Of a stretch of 64,000 nucleotides of DNA, positions 53,275 to 61,069 are shown one piece after another (position 1 is the first letter of the stretch; every line of letters starts with the position of its first letter). The DNA is taken from assembly GCA_016719885.1 (NCBI GenBank), contig JADJYF010000004.1:1-64000 (forward strand), given 5' to 3'. The stretch is from Pseudomonadota bacterium. GTDB taxonomy: Bacteria > Pseudomonadota > Gammaproteobacteria > Ga0077536. The position numbers and the translations under genes are program-made. The notes under the pieces are model-generated. The model was not told where the DNA came from, did not search any database, and saw nothing but the letters and a program-made list of their open reading frames with translations.

Positions 53275-55287
53275 GTGCTGAGCTATCGCCGTGACATCGA
53301 TGGCCTGCGCGCCATCGCCGTGGTGCCGGTCATCCTGTTCCATTCCGGGCTGGGCATATTTCCCGGCGGTTACGTCGGGGTTGACGTGTTCTTCGTCATT
53401 TCCGGCTTTCTGATCACCGGGCTGTTGCGCAATGAGCTGGAGAGCGGGCGGTTTTCCATCGCGCGCTTCTACGAGCGCCGGGTGAGGCGCCTGTTCCCCG
53501 CACTGTTTGCCATGGTGGCCGCCACGTCTGTCGCCGCTTGGTGGTTGCTTTCCCCCGCGGCCTTGCGCGAATTCGGCCAAAGCGTGGTGGCCACGTCGGC
53601 GTTCGCGTCCAATATCTTCTTCTGGCTCGAATCGGGCTACTTCGCGCGCGCCTCGGAAAGCCTGCCGCTGCTGCACACCTGGTCGCTGGCGGTCGAAGAG
53701 CAGTATTACCTGGTATTCCCGCCACTCCTGTGGTGGCTGGCGCGTCACGGTCGTGGTGCGATCGTGACGGGACTCGGCGTGCTGACGGCCCTTTCGCTCG
53801 GTGCTTCGGCCTGGATGGTCAGCCATCACCCCGAACAGGCCTTCTACCTGCCCCATCTGCGTGCCTGGGAATTGTTTGTCGGTGCCCTGGCTGCCTATGA
53901 CGTGCTGCCGACGGTACGCCACTCGGTGCTGCGCGAAGGGTTGGCATTCGCAGGCTTGCTCGCGATCGCCATTGCGATGATGACGTTCGATGCCGGCACG
54001 CCGTTTCCGGGCTTTGCTGCCCTCTTGCCCTGCCTAGGTGCGGTGGCGATCATCCATGCCGGGGCAGCTGGCCCGACGTGGGTGTCGGCACTGCTGTGCT
54101 CCCGCGTCGCCGTTGGCACGGGGCTCATTTCCTATTCCTTGTACCTTTGGCATTGGCCGGTGTTCGTATTGCAACGGCATTACACGGTCCTGCCGCCCGC
54201 GCCGACAGCAATCTTCGCGGCCATCGCCGTGACCTTCGTCCTGGCGGCCTTGTCATGGCGATTCGTTGAGCAACCGCTGCGCGGCAACCGCTGGCGCGAT
54301 GCGCGGCTTCGACTTTTTTCCGGGGCTGCGGCCGTGATTGCCGCCTTCGTCGCGCTGGGCCTTGCCAGCCATTTCTCACACGGTTTTCCGGCACGTTTCC
54401 CGGCGGACTCGTTGAGCCTGAAACCGCTCACGCTCGAATACCTGCCGCTGCGCGACCGCTGCTTCCAGAAAAAGCAAAAAGACTACGAGGCGGGTGACGT
54501 ATGCCGCATCGGTGCGCAGGGCGTGCCGCCCGATTTCATCCTGTGGGGCGATTCTCATGCCCTGATGTTGTTGCAGTCTTTCATGCGCAATGCGCCGGAC
54601 AGCGGCCGTGCCGGACTATTCTTCGGTGCCGCGGGATGCCCGCCGCTGTTCGACGTGGATCTCGCAAATCGCTCCGAGGCTTGGCGCGACGAATGCCTGG
54701 CCACCAATGCCGCGGTGCGTCGCACACTCGAGACCCAGCCCGCCATCAAGACCGTGATCATGGTCGCCCGCTGGGCGCGGTACGTGGACGGCACGGAGAT
54801 CGCGCCGGCCCCCACGCCACCGCCACTTCTGGTGGATGATCAACAGGCGGCGGCTTCCGCCAGCAACAACAAGGAGGTATTCGAGCGCGCGCTACGTCGC
54901 AGTCTGGATCGCATGCGCAGCGACGGTCGACATATCGTGGTTCTCGAGTCTGTCCCCGAGATCGCGGTCAGCGTACCCGACGCGCTGGCCCAGTTGGCGG
55001 TGCTTGGGCGCGCGGTCGACGAAATTGCGCCAAGTATCGAGTTCTACCGCCAAAGGCAAGCCGGCACCCACGCGATCTTCGCGCGGGCGGCGACGGATTA
55101 TCCGATGTTTGCCGCAGTGCCGGTCAGCGATACGTTGTGCCCGCAGGCGCGCTGCCGGGTCGAGATGGAGGGCCTGTCACTTTATTACGACGACAATCAC
55201 CTGTCGCCGCACGGCGTGTCACTGATCGAGCCCAAACTCAGGGCCATGCTCGAAGCCAGCAACACGGCGGCGACCTCGGCGCGGTGA
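53275..55287 (+). CDS. Membrane O-acyltransferase (acyltransferase 3) with SGNH domain
   Basis: OafA/YrhL-type protein of 670 residues starting at a GTG. About ten helices form the acyltransferase-3 domain, beginning YRRDIDGLRAIAVVPVILFHSG and GGYVGVDVFFVISGFLIT, with ARFYERRVRRLFPALF and HTWSLAVEEQYYLVFP. The C-terminal periplasmic SGNH domain carries ILWGDSHALML and the Asp-x-x-His site DDNHLSPHG. Such proteins acetylate surface polysaccharide or peptidoglycan-linked sugars. No polysaccharide genes surround it. Codon use appears slightly less GC-extreme than the neighbours, a weak hint of transfer. Confidence 0.9.
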   Translation: MLSYRRDIDGLRAIAVVPVILFHSGLGIFPGGYVGVDVFFVISGFLITGLLRNELESGRFSIARFYERRVRRLFPALFAMVAATSVAAWWLLSPAALREFGQSVVATSAFASNIFFWLESGYFARASESLPLLHTWSLAVEEQYYLVFPPLLWWLARHGRGAIVTGLGVLTALSLGASAWMVSHHPEQAFYLPHLRAWELFVGALAAYDVLPTVRHSVLREGLAFAGLLAIAIAMMTFDAGTPFPGFAALLPCLGAVAIIHAGAAGPTWVSALLCSRVAVGTGLISYSLYLWHWPVFVLQRHYTVLPPAPTAIFAAIAVTFVLAALSWRFVEQPLRGNRWRDARLRLFSGAAAVIAAFVALGLASHFSHGFPARFPADSLSLKPLTLEYLPLRDRCFQKKQKDYEAGDVCRIGAQGVPPDFILWGDSHALMLLQSFMRNAPDSGRAGLFFGAAGCPPLFDVDLANRSEAWRDECLATNAAVRRTLETQPAIKTVIMVARWARYVDGTEIAPAPTPPPLLVDDQQAAASASNNKEVFERALRRSLDRMRSDGRHIVVLESVPEIAVSVPDALAQLAVLGRAVDEIAPSIEFYRQRQAGTHAIFARAATDYPMFAAVPVSDTLCPQARCRVEMEGLSLYYDDNHLSPHGVSLIEPKLRAMLEASNTAATSAR

Positions 55288-55345
55288 GGCCGCCGCCGGT
55301 TCGCGTCGACGGCCCCCGGAGATGTAGCGCCCCTGCGGGGTGGAC

Positions 55346-56494
55346 TTACAGACGCTCGATGATGGTGACGTTGGCCTGGCCGCCGCCTTCGCACATGGTC
55401 TGCAGGCCATAGCGGCCGCCGGTGCGCTCGAGCTCGTGCAACAGCGTGGTCATGAGCTTGGTGCCGGTCGCGCCGAGCGGGTGACCGAGCGCGATCGCGC
55501 CGCCGTTGACGTTGGTCTTCTCGTGCGGGTAGCCAATCTCTTTCAACCACGCCAGCGGCACCGGCGCAAAGGCCTCGTTGATTTCAACGAGGTCGATGTC
55601 TTCCATCTTCATGCCCGACTTCTGCATCGCGTAGCGGGTGGTGAGGATGGGCGCCGACAGCATCATGATCGGGTCTTCGGCACGCACGCTCATGTGATGG
55701 ATGCGCGCGCGGGGTTTGAGGTTGTAGCGCTTCACCGCCGCTTCGGAGGCGATGATCATGGCCGAGGACGCGTCGCAGGTCTGGCTGGAGACCGCCGCGG
55801 TGATCGATTTCAAACCAAAGATGGTGTCCAGCGCCGCCATCTGCTCGAGCGTCGATTCACGCACCGTCTCGTCCATCTTGAAGTCGCCGACCGGCGCGAT
55901 TTCGCGATCGAAGCGGCCTTCGCGGATGGCCTGCGCGGCGCGGCGATGGGACTCCTGGGCATAGACTTCGAGGTCTTCGCGACTGAAGCCCCACTTGTCG
56001 CACATCATCTGCGCGCCGGCGAACTGGCTGGGCGGGGTGGTGCCGTAGCGGCTGGTCCAGCCCGGCGAGCCGGCTATCGGATCCTTGAAACCGAAGGCGC
56101 CGCCGACCTGCGCCGAGGAACCGATCGGGATCTTGGTCATGATCTGCACGCCACCGGCGAGCACCACGTCGTTGACACCGGACATCACCGCCTGCGCGGC
56201 GAAATGCACCGACTGCTGCGAGGAGCCGCACTGGCGGTCGATGGTCACGCCCGGGACCGCTTCACTGTAGCCGGCGGTCAGCCAGCAGGTGCGCGCGATG
56301 TCGCCGGCCAAGGGGCCAATGGCGTCGAGGCAGCCGAAAATCACGTCGTCGTAGTCTTCATCGGGGATCGGGTTGCGCTCGACCAGCGCGCGGATCACGT
56401 GGGCGCCGAGGTCGGCCGGATGCATGTCCATGAGGCTGCCCTTGCGCTTGCCGGTGGGGGTGCGAACGGCGTCGATGATGTAGGCCTCGGCCAT
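55346..56494 (-). CDS. Thiolase (acetyl-CoA acyltransferase)
   Basis: Thiolase of 382 residues catalysing thiolytic cleavage or condensation of acyl-CoA. All active-site blocks are present: nucleophile Cys in IDRQCGSSQQSVHFAAQAV, NEAFAPVPLAWLKE, catalytic His in GGAIALGHPLGATGTK and acid/base Cys in TMCEGGGQAN. AAGGAGAG lies upstream of the ATG. Length and the EAYIIDAVRTPTGKRKG start match degradative acyl-CoA C-acyltransferases used in beta-oxidation of fatty acids, steroids or aromatics. MFS and LLM genes are upstream on the same strand. Confidence 0.93.
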   Translation of the reverse strand: MAEAYIIDAVRTPTGKRKGSLMDMHPADLGAHVIRALVERNPIPDEDYDDVIFGCLDAIGPLAGDIARTCWLTAGYSEAVPGVTIDRQCGSSQQSVHFAAQAVMSGVNDVVLAGGVQIMTKIPIGSSAQVGGAFGFKDPIAGSPGWTSRYGTTPPSQFAGAQMMCDKWGFSREDLEVYAQESHRRAAQAIREGRFDREIAPVGDFKMDETVRESTLEQMAALDTIFGLKSITAAVSSQTCDASSAMIIASEAAVKRYNLKPRARIHHMSVRAEDPIMMLSAPILTTRYAMQKSGMKMEDIDLVEINEAFAPVPLAWLKEIGYPHEKTNVNGGAIALGHPLGATGTKLMTTLLHELERTGGRYGLQTMCEGGGQANVTIIERL

Positions 56495-56636
56495 GGGGAC
56501 TCTCCTTCAGATTTCTCGTGTGGGGCGCGCTGTCGGGAGCGACGCGCGGGGCATGGATCAGGTGCCGGAATGTAGCATGGAGGTGTGAAGACGGTCATCC
56601 CGATCGCCGGGCGGAGCGAGTGATGCCATCGATTTC

Positions 56637-56706
56637 GTGGGTCAGACTTCAGTCTGACATTTGAAGCCGCGATGCGGACACCGCGTCAGACTGAAGTCTG
56701 ACCCAC
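56637..56706. repeat. Type B palindrome pair, heads outward
   Basis: Copies at 56637-56658 (+) and 56685-56706 (-), both perfect GTCAGACT-TC-AGTCTGAC with GTGG heads. They lie 25 bases beyond the MFS gene stop. Confidence 0.88.
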
Positions 56707-56731
56707 AAGCGAAATCATCCAGAATCCGGGC

Positions 56732-58036
56732 TCAATCGACAATGCGCTTGGCCGTGCCCCACGACAGCCACACCACCGCGCCCAGTACTTCGACCGCCGC
56801 GCACAGCATGAAGGGCGCCGCGTAGCTGCCGGTTTCGGTCACCAGCCAGCCCGTCACATACACGCCGACCACGCCGGGGATGGTGCCGGCGGTGTTGGTG
56901 ATGCCCATCAGTACGTCGGCGTAACGCGGCGCGATCTCGAGATGGTTGGGCATGAAGCCCGACCAGGTCAGGGCGATGAAACCGAGCGCGCCACACATCA
57001 GGCCGACCGCCAGCGCCGGGGTGGTGACGTTCTGCACCGACAGCATGCAGGTCGCGGCGCCGAGCAGGCCGGCGAGCTGCATGATTTTGCGTACGCGGGT
57101 CAGATCCATGCCGCCCTGGATCAAGCGGTCGGCCAGCAGGCCACCCAGGTTGCCGCACACGAACATCGACAGCCATGGCGCGGCCGACATCAGGCCGGCC
57201 TTGACCAGGTCGAAATGCAGCACGGTGTGGAAATAGCTCGGCAGCCAGGCGAGCAACATGTACAGCACCCAGTTGCTGCAGAAATGGTTGGTGATCAGCG
57301 CCCACACCGCGCGATGGGTGAGCAGGAAGCGCCACGGCACCTCGACCGGGCCGGGGGCGACGGCCGCCTGCGCGGCATGCTCGGCCATGAGGGCGCGCTC
57401 GGCCGGTGCCATGTGCGGGTCGTCCTCGGGCCGGTCGTAGGCGCGCAGGAACCACCACGCGCACCACACCACGCCGACCGCGCCGAACAGGTAGAACACC
57501 GACTCCCAGCCCCAGGCCTTCACTATCCAGCCGGTCGCCATGCTGCCGATCATGGTGCCGAGCGGGATGCCGCTCACCAACAGGGCCAGCGCCCGCGAGC
57601 GCTCGCGGGTTGGCACCCAGCGCGCGAAGAGGTTGTAGGCAGCGGGGTACATGGCCGCTTCGCCGAGACCCATGGCGATGCGCGTCGCGATCAGGACGGG
57701 CAGGGACAGCGCCGCCGCGAGCGGCGTCAGGATGGTGAACAGCGACCACCACACCACCGCCGCGCCCAGCACCAGCTTGCCGCCGATGCGGCTCGCCAGC
57801 CAGCCGCTCGGCACCTGGAACAGCATGTAGCCTAAGAAGAACGACGACAGCACCAGGCCCTTGGTCTTGTCGCTCCAGCCGAAGGCCTCCTGCATGGAAA
57901 TGGCCGCGACCGAGATATTGACGCGGTCGATGTAACACACGAAGGACGCCGCCACGCACAGCGCGATGACGGTGTAGCGGCGCGGCCAGCCGCGCGGGGC
58001 GGCGGCATCGAGCGCCGTCTCCGGAGCAGTACTCAT
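56732..58036 (-). CDS. MFS transporter (ACS/phthalate-permease-like)
   Basis: Inner-membrane transporter of 434 residues with twelve predicted helices in two halves. Signature elements: CVAASFVCYIDRVNISVAAISM, LGYMLFQVPSGWLASRIGGK (A-motif between helices 2 and 3), RIAMGLGEAAMYPAAYNLFARWVPTRERSRAL and a cytoplasmic loop at PEDDPHMAPAERALM. This is typical of the anion:cation symporter group taking up organic acids such as phthalate or hexuronates. Co-location with catabolic genes suggests substrate import. The substrate is not identifiable. Confidence 0.9.
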   Translation of the reverse strand: MSTAPETALDAAAPRGWPRRYTVIALCVAASFVCYIDRVNISVAAISMQEAFGWSDKTKGLVLSSFFLGYMLFQVPSGWLASRIGGKLVLGAAVVWWSLFTILTPLAAALSLPVLIATRIAMGLGEAAMYPAAYNLFARWVPTRERSRALALLVSGIPLGTMIGSMATGWIVKAWGWESVFYLFGAVGVVWCAWWFLRAYDRPEDDPHMAPAERALMAEHAAQAAVAPGPVEVPWRFLLTHRAVWALITNHFCSNWVLYMLLAWLPSYFHTVLHFDLVKAGLMSAAPWLSMFVCGNLGGLLADRLIQGGMDLTRVRKIMQLAGLLGAATCMLSVQNVTTPALAVGLMCGALGFIALTWSGFMPNHLEIAPRYADVLMGITNTAGTIPGVVGVYVTGWLVTETGSYAAPFMLCAAVEVLGAVVWLSWGTAKRIVD

Positions 58037-58067
58037 GGGGATTCCTTACGCTACGAGGTGAGGCGGC

Positions 58068-58922
58068 TCAGCCTGGCCGGCCGTGTTCGACAAGCGCTGC
58101 ATGCTCGTCCAGGAAGCGCAATACCTCGTCGCGCGGCTTGACCGGCGCGAACAGGATGGTGCGGGTGATACCCCAGGCGCGGAATTCATCGAGGCGCGCG
58201 CGGCTCGGCGGCTGCCAGGCGAACATCGACAGCTCGATGGAGGCCGGGTCGCGTCCCGCCACTTCACAACGGCGGTGGATGTCGGCGATGGCGGCCGGGA
58301 TGTCGCCCACCAGCATGTCGAGCGGCGCCCAGCCCTCACAGTAGTCCACCACCCGTTGGCGGCTCTGTTCGGTGGCGCTGCCGAGGATCACCGGCGGGTG
58401 CGGCTTGCGCACCGGCTTGGGATAGGACCAGATCGGATCGAAGTTCACGAACTGGCTGTGGAAGGACGGCTGTTCCTCGGTCCAGATGGTCTTCATGGCC
58501 TTGACCCGCTCGCGCATGAGCTTGAAGCGGGTCTTGAAGTCGGTGCCGTGGTTGGCCATCTCCTCGGCGTTCCAGCCGGCGCCGATGCCGAACAGCACGC
58601 GGCCGTCGGACAGCAGGTCGAGCGTCGCCACTTCCTTGGCGGTCATGATCGGGTCGCGCTCGATGATGAGGCACACGCCGGTCGCGAGCTTGAGGCGCGT
58701 GGTGACCAGCGCCGCCGCGGTCAGCGACACGAAGGGGTCGAGCATGTGCCAGTAGTACTCGGGCAGCTCGCCGCCGGCCGGGTAGGGCGAGCGGCGTTCG
58801 ACCGGGATATGGCTGTGTTCGCCGAACCACACCGATTCGTAGCCGCGCTGCTCGAGATTGCGCGCCAGCTCGTCCGGCCGGATGGTGTAGGCGGTATTGA
58901 AACTGAAGACCCCGATGTCCAT
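58068..58922 (-). CDS. LLM-class flavin-dependent oxidoreductase
   Basis: About 284 residues from the ATG at 58922, with GGGGAGAGG upstream; a codon at 58979 is possible. The pattern is of F420-type or Rv2161c-like LLM enzymes: NLEQRGYESVWFGEHSHIPV, ATGVCLIIERDPIMTAKEVATLDLLSDGRVLFGIGAGWN in parts and HPPVILGSATEQSRQRVVDYCEGW. It is the third LLM protein in the window and lies 31 bases before the MFS gene on the same strand, a probable two- or three-gene unit with the thiolase. Confidence 0.88.
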   Translation of the reverse strand: MDIGVFSFNTAYTIRPDELARNLEQRGYESVWFGEHSHIPVERRSPYPAGGELPEYYWHMLDPFVSLTAAALVTTRLKLATGVCLIIERDPIMTAKEVATLDLLSDGRVLFGIGAGWNAEEMANHGTDFKTRFKLMRERVKAMKTIWTEEQPSFHSQFVNFDPIWSYPKPVRKPHPPVILGSATEQSRQRVVDYCEGWAPLDMLVGDIPAAIADIHRRCEVAGRDPASIELSMFAWQPPSRARLDEFRAWGITRTILFAPVKPRDEVLRFLDEHAALVEHGRPG

Positions 58923-59049
58923 CGCCTCTCCCCTTGCGATTTGATCAAGCCGCCAGTCTAGGAGGCTGCCCCTGTCCAAGGGAAGGGCGCCCGGGCGCGT
59001 CCTGAACCGCCGTGCGCGCGGCGGGCACTGACTCGACGACGCGCTCGGC

Positions 59050-59055
59050 TATAAT
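59050..59055 (+). promoter_or_regulatory. Candidate -10 element (TATAAT)
   Basis: TATAAT within CTATAATCGCCGGCC, 40 bases before the small FmdB-like gene. The surrounding 15 bases match the site before the ZIP gene at one different base. Confidence 0.4.
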
Positions 59056-59094
59056 CGCCGGCCCGCACCATCATGATTGTCGAGGAAGCCTGCC

Positions 59095-59373
59095 ATGCCC
59101 CTGTACGAATACCGCTGCGAAGCCAATGGCGAAATCGTGGAGGTCGTGCATCGCATGGCCGACAAGTTCACCACCTGGGGCCAGGTCTGCGAGCACATGC
59201 AGCGGCCGCTCGGCGACGTGCCGGCCGACGCCGCGGTCACCAAGCTCATCGGTTCCGGCAACGCGACCTCCGCGCCGTGGACGGTCGGCAAGCAGTTGAA
59301 GTCCGACGCCAAGGCCTCGACCAATCTCAAGCACGGCGCCACCGTGTCGCCGATGCGCGGCAAGAATTTCTAG
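59095..59373 (+). CDS. FmdB-like small protein with degenerate zinc ribbon
   Basis: About 92 residues from the ATG at 59095 (GAGGA upstream). The start MPLYEYRCEANGE matches the FmdB zinc-ribbon family, whose first knuckle is normally YxCxxC. Here the second Cys is Asn, and only one further Cys (QVCEH) remains, so a four-Cys zinc site cannot form. The tail is long and basic (TVGKQLKSDAKASTNLKHG). The role is unknown; FmdB proteins are annotated as putative regulators. It stands alone between the LLM gene and a type B pair. Confidence 0.6.
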   Translation: MPLYEYRCEANGEIVEVVHRMADKFTTWGQVCEHMQRPLGDVPADAAVTKLIGSGNATSAPWTVGKQLKSDAKASTNLKHGATVSPMRGKNF

Positions 59374-59413
59374 AGGACGCGTTGCTCTGGGGAAGGCTAG
59401 ATAAGGCTAGATT

Positions 59414-59484
59414 GTGGGTCAGACTTCAGTCTGACACTCCGGGGTAGGCAGTCATCCAAGGTGTCAGACTGAAGTCTGACCCAC
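59414..59484. repeat. Type B palindrome pair, heads outward
   Basis: Copies at 59414-59435 (+) and 59463-59484 (-), both perfect. They lie between two converging small genes. Confidence 0.88.
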
Positions 59485-59508
59485 AAAGAGACGCACCAGC
59501 CGAACCGT

Positions 59509-59949
59509 TCAATGATGCTCCGCCGCCGGCGCGCCTTTGCGCTTGGCGGGGGTCAGCAGCGACACGTAGCTCACGCCATCGGCATTGTTGCCGGTGACCG
59601 GCAGGCCGGCGGCACGCCAGCCGGGCAGGCCGGCGCTCATCACGCTCACATCCCCATACCCCGCCGCGCGCAGCGCATCGGCGGCGGCTTCGGCGCGTGG
59701 GCCCTCGTCAGCCCCCACGATCAGGGGGGTATCCAGTGGCAGGGTGTGCTCCATCACCAGCGCAAAGCTGGCATTGGCGTGGGCGGCCTCGGTCTTGGGG
59801 TGATAGAACTCTATCGGCACGTTGATCACGCGCCCGCGCGGATGGCCGGTCACGAATTCGGCGACGGTGCGCACATCGACGTAGGTCGCCGCGCCGTCGG
59901 CGGCAATGCGCAGCGAAACTTCCAGCGGCGTGACGATGCTGTGGCTCAT
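59509..59949 (-). CDS. Rhodanese-like domain protein without catalytic cysteine
   Basis: Product of 146 residues with a single rhodanese fold: TYVDVRTVAEFVTGHPRGRVINVPI at the start and AADALRAAGYGDVSVMSAGLPGWRAAGLPV at the end. The active-site loop (usually VYCxxGxRS) reads IVGADEGPRA, and the whole protein has no cysteine, so sulfur transfer is impossible. A binding or regulatory role is likely. It is 10 bases downstream of a small unknown gene on the same strand. Confidence 0.8.
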   Translation of the reverse strand: MSHSIVTPLEVSLRIAADGAATYVDVRTVAEFVTGHPRGRVINVPIEFYHPKTEAAHANASFALVMEHTLPLDTPLIVGADEGPRAEAAADALRAAGYGDVSVMSAGLPGWRAAGLPVTGNNADGVSYVSLLTPAKRKGAPAAEHH

Positions 59950-59959
59950 GGGTATTCGC

Positions 59960-60208
59960 TCAGGCTCTGCGTTTGAAGGCCGGCACGAAGGGCGGAATGA
60001 TCTGGCAGCGCGCGCGCTCGGCCAAGGCGGGCTGTGCGGTCAGGCGGTAGATCACTTCATCGGCGCGGGTTTCGACTTCCATCTGTTCGATGTGGAAATG
60101 CGCGATGGTGCCCTTGGGGGTCAGCGCGAACACGCAATCGAGCAGGCGCCGCGCCGCCAACGTGCCCAGCTCCGGGTGCTCCAGGGTTTCGTAAGCGGGC
60201 TCGGTCAT
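59960..60208 (-). CDS. Small hypothetical protein
   Basis: An 82-residue protein without signal peptide or membrane helix: acidic N-half (TEPAYETLEHPELG), two cysteines (LLDCVFAL, ARCQII) and a basic C-terminus. I do not recognise a family. It starts upstream of the rhodanese-like gene with a 10-base gap, so the two are probably co-transcribed, and it is divergent from the ferredoxin/AOR operon. Confidence 0.6.
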   Translation of the reverse strand: MTEPAYETLEHPELGTLAARRLLDCVFALTPKGTIAHFHIEQMEVETRADEVIYRLTAQPALAERARCQIIPPFVPAFKRRA

Positions 60209-60323
60209 CGATGTTCGCCATCAGTGGGTATGGTCTTATTGTGCGCAAATCCCGCGACACGAGACAGGGTTATTTCCCGCAGCCCCGCTTGGGTATATCG
60301 CGCTGCCATGCCCCGCGCTTCGG

Positions 60324-60352
60324 TTGACACCATGCGGCATCGCCGCTTAGAT
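60324..60352 (+). promoter_or_regulatory. Candidate sigma-70 promoter of the AOR operon
   Basis: A perfect -35 TTGACA (60324-60329), a 17-base spacer and TTAGAT (60347-60352) as -10, 28 bases before the ferredoxin gene start. The -10 is only half consensus. Confidence 0.45.
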
Positions 60353-60380
60353 CGAAGCCCCAGGCTCGGACCGCTCACCC

Positions 60381-61034
60381 ATGACCGTCAACGCGCAGAA
60401 AGAAATGGTGACCGGCGTGGCGCGCTATGCGCCCGGTGAGGAAGTGCCGAACGTCGCGCGCAAACTCCACGCGTTGCGCAATCAATGCACCGAATGCAAT
60501 GTCTGCGAGGTGGCCTGCGCGCTGGCCCATTCGCCGGATGGCACGGTCAACCCGCAGTATGCGCGCCTGCGCATCGATCACGCGCCGGAGAAGCCGTCGC
60601 GCGTCAATCCCGATGGCCTGGGCTTCATTGCCGAGATCTGTCACCACTGTGGCAATCCGCCGCCCTGCGCCGATGTGTGTCCGACCGACGCCTTCTATTA
60701 CGACCCAGCGACCCGCGCCGCCGTCATCGAACAGGACAACTGCATCCAGTGCATGGAGTGCGTGCCGGGCTGTCCGTTCGACGTGGTGTTCGTCGCGCCC
60801 AGCGGCGAGTTGTTGAAATGCGACCTGTGCGGCGGCGAGCCGGTGTGCGTGAGCGCCTGCGCGACGCGACCCGAGATGCTCAACAACGGCAAACAGTACA
60901 CCCGTCTGCCGGTGCTGTTCTTCGAGGAGCAGGCCGAGTTCAACCGTATCACCAAGCAAAAAGCCGAAAAGCGCGACGAAGTGGGCATGATGCAAGCCAT
61001 GCTCGAGCGCGGCGAAATCAGCAGTTCGGCGTGA
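60381..61034 (+). CDS. Four-cluster [4Fe-4S] ferredoxin-type electron-transfer subunit
   Basis: Polyferredoxin of 217 residues with four cysteine sets, each enough for one [4Fe-4S] cluster ligand group: CTECNVCEVAC, CHHCGNPPPCADVC, CIQCMECVPGC and CDLCGGEPVCVSAC. This is the HycB/DmsB-like arrangement found beside molybdenum and tungsten enzymes, and it matches the small subunit (AorA-like) of bacterial aldehyde oxidoreductases. It precedes the AOR gene by 35 bases and should accept its electrons. No signal peptide is seen, so it is cytoplasmic. Confidence 0.92.
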   Translation: MTVNAQKEMVTGVARYAPGEEVPNVARKLHALRNQCTECNVCEVACALAHSPDGTVNPQYARLRIDHAPEKPSRVNPDGLGFIAEICHHCGNPPPCADVCPTDAFYYDPATRAAVIEQDNCIQCMECVPGCPFDVVFVAPSGELLKCDLCGGEPVCVSACATRPEMLNNGKQYTRLPVLFFEEQAEFNRITKQKAEKRDEVGMMQAMLERGEISSSA

Positions 61035-61069
61035 GCGCCTAAGCGCCAGCCATCCAGGGGAGCATCGCG

